Positions 1-8,755 of a stretch of DNA of 64,000 nucleotides are shown piece after piece. A program made the position numbers and the translations under genes. The notes under the pieces are model-generated. The model was not told the DNA's origin, did not search any database, and saw nothing but the letters and a program-made list of their open reading frames with translations. The stretch covers positions 310,001-374,000 of the forward strand of contig NZ_JPZL01000003.1 of NCBI RefSeq assembly GCF_000759345.1, written 5' to 3'. Every line of letters begins with the position of its first letter. Within the stretch, counting starts at the first letter, position 1. Origin of the DNA: Litchfieldella xinjiangensis. GTDB taxonomy: Bacteria; Pseudomonadota; Gammaproteobacteria; Pseudomonadales; Halomonadaceae.

Positions 1-35
1 GTGCCATGCGTGCACTGGTCGAGCAGTTGAGCTGA
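1..35 (+). CDS. C-terminal end of a gene, probably rdgB (partial)
   Basis: An open frame enters from the left edge and stops at the TGA at 33-35, sharing bases with the hemW start codon (TGATG overlap). Its last visible residues are AMRALVEQLS. RdgB (XTP/dITP pyrophosphatase) commonly precedes hemW in gammaproteobacteria and ends in a similar short helix. The identity therefore rests mainly on gene order; ten residues are too few to prove it. Confidence 0.45.
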   Translation, partial: AMRALVEQLS

Positions 36-1201
36 TGACACTTCCTCCGCTGGCGCTGTATATTCATGTGCCCTGGTGCGTGCGCAAGTGCCCTTACTGC
101 GATTTCAACTCACACGGTGTAGGCAGGGGAGCCGAGTTACCCGAGCAGGCCTATCTCGAGGCGCTCATCGCCGATCTGGACGATGACTTGCCCTTGGCCC
201 AATCCCGCCCCGTGCGTAGCGTTTTCATCGGCGGTGGGACCCCCAGCTTGATGTCTCCCGCGTTCTATCACCATCTGTTCGCCGCCTTGCGCGCTCGCCT
301 TTCCCTGGCCAAGGATGCGGAAATCACACTCGAGGCCAATCCCGGAACCGTGGAGCAAGGCCGGTTTGAGGGTTATCGCCGTGCCGGCATCAACCGCTTG
401 TCGCTGGGTGTGCAGAGTTTCCAGGCTGAACAGCTCCAGGCACTGGGGCGCATTCATGGGGCCGATGAAGCATACCGTGCCGTCTCGAGCGCCCGTGAGG
501 CAGGCTTCGACAACATCAATATCGACCTCATGCATGGTCTGCCCGGTCAGAATCTCGAATCTGCGCTGGCGGATCTGGATGCAGCGCTGGCCCTTTCGCC
601 CGAGCATCTCTCCTGGTATCAACTGACGCTGGAGCCCAATACCGAATTTCACTCCCATCCTCCTGAACTACCCGAGGATGATATCCTGTGGGACATACAG
701 GATGCGGGTGAGGCGCGCCTGGCTCGTGCCGGGCTCCGGCGCTACGAGATATCGGCCTATGCTCGCCCGGGCCGAGAGTCGCGACACAATCTCAATTATT
801 GGGGTTTCGGCGATTACCTGGGCATTGGCGCGGGCGCACACGGCAAGGTCAGTTGGCCTGATGAGGCAGGGCGCCTACGTATCGAGCGGCGCTGGAAGAG
901 TCGTCAGCCCGAAGCCTATCTGCGCCGTCGAAACGATCCCCAGGGATTCATCGGTGGCCAGGCTGACGTCGACGACGATGAGCTTCCGCTGGAATTCGCC
1001 ATGAATGCCCTACGCCTGGTCGACGGAGTGCCCTTCGCGCAATGGCAGGCGCATACCGGCCGCCATCCCGCACTGCTGGAAAAACGGCTGGTCGAGGCAC
1101 AACAAAAGGGCCTGTTGGTGGACGATGCGCAGCAACTTAAAGCCACGCCCCAGGGTCTACTATTCTTGAACGAGCTCCTGGCCATGCTTAGTAATGACTA
1201 G
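35..1201 (+). CDS. hemW: HemW, radical SAM haem chaperone
   Basis: A 388-aa radical SAM protein related to coproporphyrinogen III dehydrogenase. The cluster-binding cysteines form CVRKCPYC (C15, C19, C22), and GGGTP at about 66-70 belongs to the SAM site. The length and the single N-terminal cluster motif, without the longer N-terminal arm of HemN, point to HemW, which binds haem and delivers it to haem enzymes, rather than to the decarboxylating enzyme. The start overlaps the stop of the upstream gene, so translation is probably coupled. A genuine HemN is encoded at the other end of the window (62964 onward), which supports the distinction. HemW versus HemN is a family inference. Confidence 0.9.
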   Translation: MTLPPLALYIHVPWCVRKCPYCDFNSHGVGRGAELPEQAYLEALIADLDDDLPLAQSRPVRSVFIGGGTPSLMSPAFYHHLFAALRARLSLAKDAEITLEANPGTVEQGRFEGYRRAGINRLSLGVQSFQAEQLQALGRIHGADEAYRAVSSAREAGFDNINIDLMHGLPGQNLESALADLDAALALSPEHLSWYQLTLEPNTEFHSHPPELPEDDILWDIQDAGEARLARAGLRRYEISAYARPGRESRHNLNYWGFGDYLGIGAGAHGKVSWPDEAGRLRIERRWKSRQPEAYLRRRNDPQGFIGGQADVDDDELPLEFAMNALRLVDGVPFAQWQAHTGRHPALLEKRLVEAQQKGLLVDDAQQLKATPQGLLFLNELLAMLSND

Positions 1202-1248
1202 CTACATGGTCAGGTCCCATATCGATGTATGAAAGGAGTCAGTCATCC

Positions 1249-1923
1249 ATGCGTAGAATCCATCGCCTGTTCACGCCGCTGGCCGCTGTTGTGTTTGTTG
1301 CCGGCTGTGCCACCAGCGATCCCTACGGTGGGGAAACCCAGCGCAACAAGACCCTTACCGGTGCCGGTATCGGTGCTGCCATCGGTGCCGCCACAGGGGT
1401 TCTCACAGGGGAAGGCTCTACCAGCCGACGTGACCGGGCCTTGATCGGTGCGGCCGTAGGGGCCGCGGCCGGTGGCGGTATCGGTGCCTATATGGATCGC
1501 CAGGAACAGCAGTTGCGCGAGCGCATGCAGGGAACCGGGATCGAAGTCGACCGTCAGGGCGATGAAATCGTGCTCAACATGCCCAGCAGCGTGACCTTCG
1601 GTTTCGATTCCAGCGAACTCACCCCCAGCGCACGTAGCGCGTTGAACGATGTTGCCATGGTGTTGACCGAGTATCCCGAGACAACGGTCAACATCGCCGG
1701 TCACACCGACAGCACCGGTGCAGCCGATTACAATCAGCGTCTGTCCGAGCGCCGCGCCGAGACCGTGGGCACCTATCTCATGCAGAACGGGGTACAGCGA
1801 CAGCGTTTGAGCATGCGAGGCTATGGATTCAGCCAACCGGTAGCCAGTAACGACACCGAGCAAGGCCGCGCCCAGAACCGTCGTGTCGAGATCACGCTGA
1901 CACCGATGCAGCAGCAAGGCTAA
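1249..1923 (+). CDS. OmpA-family glycine-zipper lipoprotein (YiaD-like)
   Basis: A 224-aa envelope protein. The N-terminus is a lipoprotein signal with lipobox VAGC (Cys20), so the mature protein should be lipidated. Residues about 38-85 carry two glycine/alanine-rich zipper segments (AGIGAAIGAATG, ALIGAAVGAAAGGG) that may insert in membrane or oligomerise. Residues about 110-220 form an OmpA/Pal-type peptidoglycan-binding domain with FGFDSSELTPSA and GHTDSTGAADYNQRLSERRA. The ATG at 1249 is chosen because AAAGGAG at 1232-1238 sits 10 bases ahead; an in-frame ATG at 1225 lacks such a site and would spoil the signal peptide. The gene stands alone and is closed by its own terminator. Confidence 0.85.
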   Translation: MRRIHRLFTPLAAVVFVAGCATSDPYGGETQRNKTLTGAGIGAAIGAATGVLTGEGSTSRRDRALIGAAVGAAAGGGIGAYMDRQEQQLRERMQGTGIEVDRQGDEIVLNMPSSVTFGFDSSELTPSARSALNDVAMVLTEYPETTVNIAGHTDSTGAADYNQRLSERRAETVGTYLMQNGVQRQRLSMRGYGFSQPVASNDTEQGRAQNRRVEITLTPMQQQG

Positions 1924-1951
1924 CCCGCCGAGCGTTGTTTCTGCTATTCAC

Positions 1952-1980
1952 GACCCGTGGGCCGAGCCTGCGGGTCTTTT
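1952..1980 (+). terminator. Rho-independent terminator of the OmpA-like gene
   Basis: GACCCG (1952-1957) pairs with CGGGTC (1971-1976) and is followed by TTTT. It lies 29 bases after the lipoprotein stop and just ahead of rlmJ, which argues that rlmJ starts downstream at 1996. Confidence 0.7.
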
Positions 1981-1995
1981 GGTTGGATTGGACCC

Positions 1996-2841
1996 ATGCT
2001 CGCCTATCAGCACGCTTACCATGCCGGCAATTTTGCCGATGTGCACAAGCACCTGACGCTTCACATCGCTACGCAGCTTCTGTTACGTAAAGAATCGGCC
2101 ATTACGTATGTCGATACGCATGCGGGCCGGGGAAGCTATCCGTTGGCTGCGCAAGAGACCCGTAAGCTCATGGAATACCGCAGCGGTATTCTCCCCGTAT
2201 GGTTGGCACGCTCGGCCCTGTCTGAACAGGACACATGGCTATCCGAGTGGCTGGGACGGCTGGCCAGTGCCCAGCCTGAAGCCGACTTGAGCGTCTATCC
2301 CGGTTCGCCCTGGTGGTTGGCCACGAGCCTGAGGAAACAGGATCGGCTGAGCCTGTTCGAACTGCATCCTGGCGAGCATCGTCATCTCGAGGATCAGACG
2401 CACGCTGCCAATACCCGGCACGTGCACGGTGATGGCATGAGCGGCTTGAGACGCATGTTACCCGTCGCCACCCCCCGTTTGGCGGTGCTCATCGATCCCA
2501 GCTACGAGCGCAAGGAGGAATATCAAGAGGTCGCGGACCTGGTGGCGTTCGTGGCCCAAAAGGCGCGCCACGCGATCGTACTCGTCTGGTATCCGTTACT
2601 GCCGGCGGGTCGCCATCACCAATTACTCGAATCACTGCGGGACCAGGGAATAAAAAAGCTATGGCGCAGTGAGCTGAAGCGAGGCCAACCGCAGGAGAGC
2701 CATGGCATGTACGGTAGCGGCATGCTGGTGCTCAACCCCCCATGGGGGCTGGGCGAGGCCTTGACCGAGGCCATGCAGCACTTGACGCCCCTGCTGGGCA
2801 GCGCGTCGGAGCACTTCAGCGACTGGTGGGTGGGTGAGTGA
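1996..2841 (+). CDS. rlmJ: RlmJ, 23S rRNA (adenine-2030-N6)-methyltransferase
   Basis: A 281-aa protein matching the usual length of RlmJ (formerly YhiR). It opens with MLAYQHAYHAGNFADVHKH, typical of the family. THAGRGSY is the SAM-binding loop, and IDPSYERKEEY is the (D)PPY-like catalytic motif of N6-adenine methyltransferases. It modifies A2030 of 23S rRNA. An upstream in-frame ATG at 1957 lies within the preceding terminator, so the ATG at 1996 is preferred. It converges with mnmE, with only 12 bases between the stop codons. Confidence 0.9.
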   Translation: MLAYQHAYHAGNFADVHKHLTLHIATQLLLRKESAITYVDTHAGRGSYPLAAQETRKLMEYRSGILPVWLARSALSEQDTWLSEWLGRLASAQPEADLSVYPGSPWWLATSLRKQDRLSLFELHPGEHRHLEDQTHAANTRHVHGDGMSGLRRMLPVATPRLAVLIDPSYERKEEYQEVADLVAFVAQKARHAIVLVWYPLLPAGRHHQLLESLRDQGIKKLWRSELKRGQPQESHGMYGSGMLVLNPPWGLGEALTEAMQHLTPLLGSASEHFSDWWVGE

Positions 2842-2853
2842 GGCGGCTCTGCC

Positions 2854-4227
2854 CTACTTGCCGATACAGAAACTCGAGAAAATCTCGCCCAACAGATCAT
2901 CGGCACTGAATTCACCGGTGATTTCCCCCAGCGCCTGTTGGGCTTCGCGCAGGTCCTCGGCGAGCAGCTCCCCCGCACCGAAGCCGCTGAGCTGGGCTTC
3001 CCCATGTGCCAGGGCCTGTCCCGCCCGGTCGAGGGCGTCCAGATGACGTCGCCGGGCCGAAAACCGGCCCTCCGGCGTGGCGGTATAGCCCATCACCGCT
3101 TTCAGGTGCGCCTTGAGGTGATCCAGACCCTCGCCGGTCAAGGCGGAAAGACGCACGATGGGTGGGCTGGTGTTCGAGTCCAGTCCCGCGACTTCCTGGC
3201 TGGTATCGATCTTGTTGCGCACCAAAGTGAGTCGGGCGGCATCGCCCAGGCGGGCCACGAACTCGGGCCAGATGGCCATGGGATCAGTGGCTTCGGAGGC
3301 ATTGGCATCGACCAGCAGTAGGACGCGATCGGCTTTCTCGATTTCCGCCCAGGCCCGGGCAACGCCGATTTTCTCCACGGCATCGGGTGTATCTCGCAGG
3401 CCGGCGGTATCGATCACATGCAAAGGCATGCCATCGATATGGATATGCTCACGCAGCACATCGCGGGTGGTGCCTTCGATATCCGTGACGATCGCGGTGT
3501 CCTGTTCGGTCAGGGCATTGAGCAAGCTCGACTTGCCGGCGTTGGGCCGTCCGGCAATGACCACGCTCAACCCTTCGCGCATCAATGCTCCCTGGCCTGC
3601 TGCAACGCGAACTTGGGCCAGTTCTTCGCCCACTTTGGTTAGCATGTCAGCAACCCTGCCATCGGCCAGGAAATCGATCTCCTCTTCGGGAAAATCGATG
3701 GCTGCCTCTACATAGATGCGCAACTCGATCAGGCGTTCGACCAGGGAGGCAACACGCCGAGAAAATTCTCCTTGCAGTGAACGCAGGGCATTCTCGGCGG
3801 CCGTACGAGAGCTTGCCTCAATCAGGTCGGCAATCGCCTCTGCCTGTGCCAGGTCGAGCTTGTCGTTGAGGAAAGCTCGCTCGGAATACTCGCCCGGACG
3901 AGCCAGTCGTGCCCCAAGCTGGACGCAACGCTCGAGCAACAGGTCCATGATCACCGGCCCCCCATGTCCCTGGAGCTCGAGCACATCCTCACCCGTGAAC
4001 GAGTGGGGGCCCTGAAAGAAGAGTGCGATACCTTCGTCGATCGGTCCGTCCAGGCCGTGGAAGGGTCCGTAATGGGCCATTCTCGGCGAAGGGCAATGGC
4101 CAAGCATGGCGACAGCGATATCGCGACTCGCAGGTCCAGAGACGCGTACGATACCGACCCCGCCTCGTCCTGGTGGGGTGGCCAAGGCAGCGATCGTATC
4201 CTGGGTATAGAGGGGGCTCTGGCGCAT
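2854..4227 (-). CDS. mnmE: MnmE (TrmE), tRNA-modifying GTPase
   Basis: A 457-aa protein that works with MnmG to install the aminomethyl or carboxymethylaminomethyl group on wobble U34 of several tRNAs. The N-terminal formyl-tetrahydrofolate domain begins [17 protein letters not shown]. The inserted G domain has G1 GRPNAGKSS, the G3 DTAGLRDT loop and NKID. The protein ends FCIGK with the conserved Cys454. The ATG at 4227 has GAGGAAA ahead of it; an in-frame upstream ATG at 4272 overlaps the terminator separating it from yidC. Unlike many relatives, it is not followed here by mnmG. Confidence 0.95.
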   Translation of the reverse strand: MRQSPLYTQDTIAALATPPGRGGVGIVRVSGPASRDIAVAMLGHCPSPRMAHYGPFHGLDGPIDEGIALFFQGPHSFTGEDVLELQGHGGPVIMDLLLERCVQLGARLARPGEYSERAFLNDKLDLAQAEAIADLIEASSRTAAENALRSLQGEFSRRVASLVERLIELRIYVEAAIDFPEEEIDFLADGRVADMLTKVGEELAQVRVAAGQGALMREGLSVVIAGRPNAGKSSLLNALTEQDTAIVTDIEGTTRDVLREHIHIDGMPLHVIDTAGLRDTPDAVEKIGVARAWAEIEKADRVLLLVDANASEATDPMAIWPEFVARLGDAARLTLVRNKIDTSQEVAGLDSNTSPPIVRLSALTGEGLDHLKAHLKAVMGYTATPEGRFSARRRHLDALDRAGQALAHGEAQLSGFGAGELLAEDLREAQQALGEITGEFSADDLLGEIFSSFCIGK

Positions 4228-4270
4228 GGCGGTTTCCTCGGCTAAGCCGTTATTGTCCCGAGACAGGATC

Positions 4271-4304
4271 AAAAACGCCAGACCCCCGCAAGGCGGGGGT
4301 CTGG
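4271..4304 (-). terminator. Strong hairpin terminator between yidC and mnmE
   Basis: A 12-bp perfect stem (4278-4289 with 4293-4304) has a 3-base loop. On the minus strand it is followed by TTTTT (4275-4271). It should end most transcripts arriving from rpmH-rnpA-yidC. Confidence 0.85.
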
Positions 4305-4328
4305 ATGGGACGGGGTATCAGCCTAGGG

Positions 4329-6032
4329 CTAGCTCTTGGTCTTTACGCCCTTGCCGACACTCGGGTCGTTCTCGATCCTGCGTGTAATGGTGTACTGCTG
4401 GATGATCGAGATCACGTTGTTGACGACCCAGTAGATCACCAGGCCCGCCGGGAACCACAGGAAGAAGAACGTGAATACGATCGGCAGCATGCGCATGATC
4501 TTGGCCTGCATGGGATCGGGGGGCGTTGGGTTCAACAACTGCTGAACGAACATCGATGCGCCCATCAGGATCGGCAGGATGAAATACGGATCCTTTACCG
4601 ACAGGTCCTCGATCCAGAACATGAACGGCGCATGACGCAGTTCGACCGACTCCAGCAGCATCCAGTACAGGGCGATGAAAACCGGCATCTGGATCACGAT
4701 GGGCAGACAGCCTCCCAGAGGATTGATCTTCTCCTTCTGGTAGAACTTCATCATCTCCTGGGACATCTTCTGGCGGTCGCTGCCGTACTGTTCCTTGAGG
4801 CGCTGCATCTCGGGCCCGAGTTTGCGCATGCGAGCCATGGACTTATAGGCCTTGGCGGAGAGCGGCCACAAGGCAAGCTTGACCAGCACCGTGAGCAGCA
4901 CGATCGACCAGCCCCAGTTGCCGACGATGTCGTGGATGTTGTCGAGAAGCCAGAACAGCGGATTCGCCAGGAACCATAGCCAGCCGAAATCGACCGTCAG
5001 ATTGAGGTTCGGCGCCACGGCTTCCATGCGTTCCTGGATCTTGGGACCTACATACAGGGTGGCTGCGAGGGTCGCTTCACCGTCGGCGGCGATGGTCTGT
5101 GGCGCACCGGCAAACGCCGCTACATTGCGATTACGAGAATCGGTGGTCGCATAGTACAGGTTCTGCTGGCCCTGCGGCGGAGCCCAGGCGGAGGCAAAGT
5201 AGTGCTGGATAATGGCTACCCAGCCCCCCTGAGTGTCCAGATTATTGAAGTTGCCGTTCTGGATATCTTCGAAATCGACCTTCTCGTAGCGTGATTCCGC
5301 GGTGGAATACGCGGCCCCCAGATACGACTTCATGCCCATTGCCACGCCACTGGTGGGGTCAGGGCTATCGTCCCGGGCCAACTGACCGATGAAGCGCGCA
5401 GTCACTGGCTCTTCGCGCTGATTGGCCAGGTGGTAACTCACGTCGACGGCATATTCATCACGATTGAAGGCGAAGCGCTTGATGACCCCGACACCATTGA
5501 CATCGGCTGAGAGGTCGACGACCAAGGTGTCTTCGCCCTCTGCGAGACGGTATTCATTGCTCTCGGGCGTGAAGGCGATCCGCCCTTGGTGGCCTTCGAG
5601 CTGGAGGCCTGACTTTGCCACGTAGCTACGTGTCGCATTGTCCGAGAGAAGAACGAAGGGACGGTCGGAATCCAGCGTGAGCTCATGCTTGGGCAGGGCC
5701 GCATAGACGATATCGCCGCCTTGCGGATCGATCCGGATATCCAGGACATCAGTGGTAACGGCAATCAGATCGCGGGTATTGGCGGCGCTGCTGCCTGTCT
5801 CGCCGGGAAGGTCCTGATCGACGCTGCCGTTGCCGGCTGTCGAGCCCTGAGGAACCGTCAGGCCTTCTTCCTGAGCTCCGTCGGTCTGGGGGCTACTGGA
5901 GTCGCTGCGAGAGGTCAGTGCCGGGGCGTCGGGTTGCGGTGCAACCTGACCGTAATCCTGATTCCATTGCACGACCAGCAGATAAGCCAGCACGGCAAGG
6001 GGAATCACTAGCAAAAGTCGTTTTACGTCCAT
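4329..6032 (-). CDS. yidC: YidC, inner membrane protein insertase
   Basis: A 567-aa Oxa1-family insertase that puts membrane proteins into the inner membrane, alone or with SecYEG. It shows the Gram-negative layout. A first membrane segment near residues 4-22 is followed by a large periplasmic beta domain (about 60-340) and then a conserved core of five membrane segments, with the cytoplasmic stretch around KAYKSMARMRKLGPEMQRLKEQYG and the NPLGGCLPIVIQMPVF segment. It lies in the classical rpmH-rnpA-yidC order, but yidD is missing from its usual place upstream. Its start has AGGAG-like bases just ahead (6036-6040). Confidence 0.96.
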   Translation of the reverse strand: MDVKRLLLVIPLAVLAYLLVVQWNQDYGQVAPQPDAPALTSRSDSSSPQTDGAQEEGLTVPQGSTAGNGSVDQDLPGETGSSAANTRDLIAVTTDVLDIRIDPQGGDIVYAALPKHELTLDSDRPFVLLSDNATRSYVAKSGLQLEGHQGRIAFTPESNEYRLAEGEDTLVVDLSADVNGVGVIKRFAFNRDEYAVDVSYHLANQREEPVTARFIGQLARDDSPDPTSGVAMGMKSYLGAAYSTAESRYEKVDFEDIQNGNFNNLDTQGGWVAIIQHYFASAWAPPQGQQNLYYATTDSRNRNVAAFAGAPQTIAADGEATLAATLYVGPKIQERMEAVAPNLNLTVDFGWLWFLANPLFWLLDNIHDIVGNWGWSIVLLTVLVKLALWPLSAKAYKSMARMRKLGPEMQRLKEQYGSDRQKMSQEMMKFYQKEKINPLGGCLPIVIQMPVFIALYWMLLESVELRHAPFMFWIEDLSVKDPYFILPILMGASMFVQQLLNPTPPDPMQAKIMRMLPIVFTFFFLWFPAGLVIYWVVNNVISIIQQYTITRRIENDPSVGKGVKTKS

Positions 6033-6099
6033 GAGGAGAGCCTGCCCGGTGGGTAGTGATCTATCTGACGGCGAAGTGGGTGAGCATTAGGCACACGAA

Positions 6100-6117
6100 A
6101 GCCTGCCGAGGCAGGCT
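6100..6117 (-). terminator. Hairpin after rnpA (weak terminator or processing site)
   Basis: AGCCTGCC (6100-6107) pairs with GGCAGGCT (6110-6117) and is followed on the minus strand by only TTTC. It occupies the 96-base rnpA-yidC gap, where yidD would normally lie. It may attenuate or process the transcript. Confidence 0.5.
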
Positions 6118-6128
6118 GAGTGGTCCCG

Positions 6129-6506
6129 TCAGGGGGTGTTGCCCGACTGCTTGCGAACGTCCTTATCCAGACGCCGCCACATGCCGTAGAGCTGGCGATG
6201 CAGGGTGTCGTTGTCGATTTCCTGTACGCCACGCCGGGATAGGACAATGATGTCCACAGCGGGGAGGCGATGCTGCTGGAGGCGGAAGGATTCGCGAACG
6301 AGGCGCTTGATGCGGTTTCTGTCTACCGCTCGCTTCACGTTCTTCTTGCTGAATACCAATCCGACTCGCGGGTGGTCCAAGCCGTTGCCGCACGCCAAGG
6401 CCAGCAACCCTTTCCCATGAACCTTGAAGGCAGCCTGGTCGAAAACGCGTCGGTATTCCCCAGCGACCAGCAATCGGCGGTCACGGGGGAAGGCCTGACA
6501 GGACAC
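6129..6506 (-). CDS. rnpA: Ribonuclease P protein component
   Basis: The 125-aa protein partner of RNase P RNA, needed for maturing the 5' ends of tRNAs. It carries the family signature KRAVDRNRIKRLVRESFR and the FPRDRRLL start region. The frame opens with a TTG at 6512. The GTG at 6506 aligns better with known RnpA N-termini (MSCQAFPRDRRLL) and is used here, but either is possible. The gap from the rpmH stop is only 13 bases, so the two are surely co-transcribed. Confidence 0.93.
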   Translation of the reverse strand: MSCQAFPRDRRLLVAGEYRRVFDQAAFKVHGKGLLALACGNGLDHPRVGLVFSKKNVKRAVDRNRIKRLVRESFRLQQHRLPAVDIIVLSRRGVQEIDNDTLHRQLYGMWRRLDKDVRKQSGNTP

Positions 6507-6519
6507 ACGCAATCCGAGA

Positions 6520-6654
6520 TCAGGCGCTCAGACGCTTGCGACCCTTGGCGCGGCGGCGAGCCAGAACGGCACGGCCGTTCTTGGTGGCCATGCGAGCACG
6601 GAAGCCATGCACGCGCTTGCGCTTGAGAACGCTAGGTTGAAAAGTGCGTTTCAT
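6520..6654 (-). CDS. rpmH: 50S ribosomal protein L34
   Basis: A 44-aa, very basic ribosomal protein. It begins [20 protein letters not shown] and ends GRKRLSA, characteristic of L34. The frame is open further upstream to 6870, but that extension is unrelated to L34, so the ATG at 6654 is the start. It is the first gene of the minus-strand unit leaving the origin region, back to back with dnaA. Confidence 0.97.
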   Translation of the reverse strand: MKRTFQPSVLKRKRVHGFRARMATKNGRAVLARRRAKGRKRLSA

Positions 6655-6909
6655 AACGATTGATTCCCACGTGATTAATTGAACTGGTACTTCGATGTAA
6701 GAGGCGCCCTGGCTCCCTAGGGAACCCGGGGGGATTCGGCTCAAGACCGGGAATTCTAGAGAATTCGTGGGTCGTGTGCAATTTTTCCTCGCGCTATCGT
6801 CATCTTCTTGCGCGGCCAACGCGTGCGCGAGGTTGACCGACTCACAGGCGTTACCTTCAGCTGGAGACACTTTTTATAGATTTGTGTTATTAAACCTGTG
6901 GACCCATTT

Positions 6910-6918
6910 TGGGGATAA
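6910..6918 (-). promoter_or_regulatory. DnaA box, one mismatch
   Basis: TGGGGATAA is the complement of TTATCCCCA, one base from the consensus TTATCCACA. It directly borders the AT-rich run at 6920-6963. Confidence 0.6.
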
Positions 6919-7089
6919 GTTACTTATATAGTTATTTTTCAGTAAGTTATATTGATATATTAGCTGTGGGCAACCTGAGGGAAGGTTCTGGGTTCACTGG
7001 CCGTTTCGTCATGGGCCGCTGTCATGCGGACGAGCCTATGGCATTTTTTGACCCGGTTATTCCCATCCTTCAAGCAAGAAAGACACAGC

Positions 7090-7098
7090 TTTTCCACA
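7090..7098 (+). promoter_or_regulatory. DnaA box, one mismatch
   Basis: TTTTCCACA differs by one base from TTATCCACA. With the box at 7122 it forms an inverted pair upstream of dnaA. Confidence 0.6.
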
Positions 7099-7121
7099 GA
7101 ACGCTCCGGTGTGCCTACCTA

Positions 7122-7130
7122 TGTGGATAA
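7122..7130 (-). promoter_or_regulatory. DnaA box, perfect consensus
   Basis: TGTGGATAA is the exact complement of TTATCCACA. It lies 56 bases before the dnaA start codon, so DnaA bound here could also control its own gene. Confidence 0.8.
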
Positions 7131-7185
7131 CCCAAGCCATGGGCGATACAATGGCCGGTCACTCGTTAACGGGATGTGAGGTCGC

Positions 7186-8670
7186 GTGTCGGTCGCTCTT
7201 TGGCAACAATGTCTGGATTACCTGCAGGACGAGCTGAATTCACAGCAGTTCAATACCTGGATCCGTCCGTTACAAGCGGAGGAGGGTGATGCCAATGAAC
7301 TCTGCTTGCTGGCGCCCAATCGCTTCGTCAGGGATTGGGTCAATGACAAGTATGCCAAGCGAATCAATGAGTTGATGCGTGAGTTGTCCCCTGCCAAGCC
7401 GCCCAAGGTCTCCATCAGTGTGGGCAGCCGCCGGGTCGCGTCGCCTCCCCAGCCCCGGGAGTTGGGCGATCCAGTCTCGGCCAGTCCCCGTCAGCCTCCC
7501 CAGGCTCCTGCCGTCAGGACCACGCCACGCAGTGAGTATCGTGATGAGCGGGAAATCGACCAGTTACGCGAAGAAGGCGGGCGCGGAAACACAGCGACCC
7601 GGCCCGCGGGCAATGAGCGACAGGTGCAGGTTGAAGGCAGTCTGAAGCATCAAAGCGGGCTGAACCCCAACTTCACCTTCGAAACGTTCGTCGAGGGTAA
7701 ATCGAACCAACTGGCCCGTGCCGCTTCTCGCCAGGTCTCCGAGAACCCGGGCGGGGCGTACAATCCTCTCTTCCTCTATGGAGGCGTGGGGCTGGGCAAG
7801 ACACACCTGATGCATGCCGTCGGTAATCAATTGGCGGGGCGGCGTGAAAATGCCAAGGTGATCTACCTGCACTCCGAGCGCTTCGTCGCCGACATGGTCA
7901 AGGCCCTGCAGCTCAACGCCATCAATGACTTCAAGCGCTTTTATCGGAGCGTCGATGCGCTGCTGATCGACGATATCCAGTTTTTTGCCGGCAAGGAGCG
8001 TTCGCAGGAAGAATTCTTCCACACGTTCAATGCGTTGCTGGAGGGCGGTCAGCAAATGATCCTGACCTCCGATCGTTACCCCAAGGAAATTAGCGGGGTG
8101 GAAGAGCGGTTGAAGTCGCGATTCGGCTGGGGCCTTACCGTGGCCATCGAGCCTCCTGAGCTCGAAACCCGGGTTGCGATTCTCATGAAGAAAGCCGACC
8201 AGGCAAAGGTCGATCTTCCTCACGATGCGGCATTCTTTATCGCTCAGAAGATCCGGTCCAACGTGCGTGAACTCGAAGGAGCCTTGAAGAAGGTCATCGC
8301 CGACTCCCATTTCATGGGCAAGCCGATCACCCAGGATTTTATCCGCGAGTCGTTGAAGGATCTGTTGGCGTTACAGGACAAGCAAGTCGGTGTAGACAAC
8401 ATCCAGCGCACCGTGGCGGAGTACTACAAGATCAAGTTATCCGATCTTCTTTCGAAGCGGCGTTCCCGTTCGGTGGCGCGCCCTCGCCAGGTGGCGATGG
8501 CGTTGGCCAAGGAGTTGACCAATCACAGCTTGCCCGAGATCGGGGACGCGTTTGGCGGGCGGGATCATACGACGGTCCTGCATGCCTGCCGCAAGGTGGT
8601 TTCCTTGCAGGAAGAGAGCGCGGATATCAGAGAGGATTACAAGAATCTTCTTCGTTTGCTGACCAGTTAG
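7186..8670 (+). CDS. dnaA: DnaA, replication initiator
   Basis: A 494-aa AAA+ initiator that binds DnaA boxes and melts oriC. Domain I occupies the N-terminal ~85 residues, followed by a variable proline-rich linker (about 85-160). The ATPase has Walker [10 protein letters not shown] (199-207) and Walker [10 protein letters not shown], and the C-terminal DNA-binding domain includes [15 protein letters not shown]. The start is a GTG at 7186 with GAGG shortly ahead; [18 protein letters not shown] is the usual family opening. It heads dnaA-dnaN-recF-gyrB. Nearby DnaA boxes suggest autoregulation. Confidence 0.98.
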   Translation: MSVALWQQCLDYLQDELNSQQFNTWIRPLQAEEGDANELCLLAPNRFVRDWVNDKYAKRINELMRELSPAKPPKVSISVGSRRVASPPQPRELGDPVSASPRQPPQAPAVRTTPRSEYRDEREIDQLREEGGRGNTATRPAGNERQVQVEGSLKHQSGLNPNFTFETFVEGKSNQLARAASRQVSENPGGAYNPLFLYGGVGLGKTHLMHAVGNQLAGRRENAKVIYLHSERFVADMVKALQLNAINDFKRFYRSVDALLIDDIQFFAGKERSQEEFFHTFNALLEGGQQMILTSDRYPKEISGVEERLKSRFGWGLTVAIEPPELETRVAILMKKADQAKVDLPHDAAFFIAQKIRSNVRELEGALKKVIADSHFMGKPITQDFIRESLKDLLALQDKQVGVDNIQRTVAEYYKIKLSDLLSKRRSRSVARPRQVAMALAKELTNHSLPEIGDAFGGRDHTTVLHACRKVVSLQEESADIREDYKNLLRLLTS

Positions 8671-8755
8671 CGGAAGCCCTGAAGGCCCGCCGACAACACG
8701 CTAGAATGTAGCCTATTCGGACAACATCGAACTCAGGACATAGAGTGGAGCCCCA

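Larger units (their letters stand above)
6860..7135. other. oriC: Probable chromosomal replication origin (oriC)
   Basis: This lies in the 531-base gene-free interval between rpmH and dnaA, the usual oriC place in Pseudomonas-like and Halomonas-like genomes. Two AT-rich runs (6871-6894 and 6920-6963) could be the unwinding element, in sharp contrast to the GC-rich surroundings. DnaA-box-like 9-mers are seen at 6910-6918, 6965-6973, 7057-7065, 7090-7098 and 7122-7130; only the last is a perfect consensus box. The rest of the interval (6655-6859) holds the rpmH leader and promoter region, with no gene visible. Assignment as oriC is inference from position and boxes. Confidence 0.75.

Noticed and set aside
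6023-6247. A 74-aa minus-strand frame in the rnpA-yidC region containing HYPPG, considered as yidD
   Set aside because: It overlaps the coding 3' end of rnpA, lacks the YidD start and cysteine motifs, and the short HYPPG match is no better than chance.
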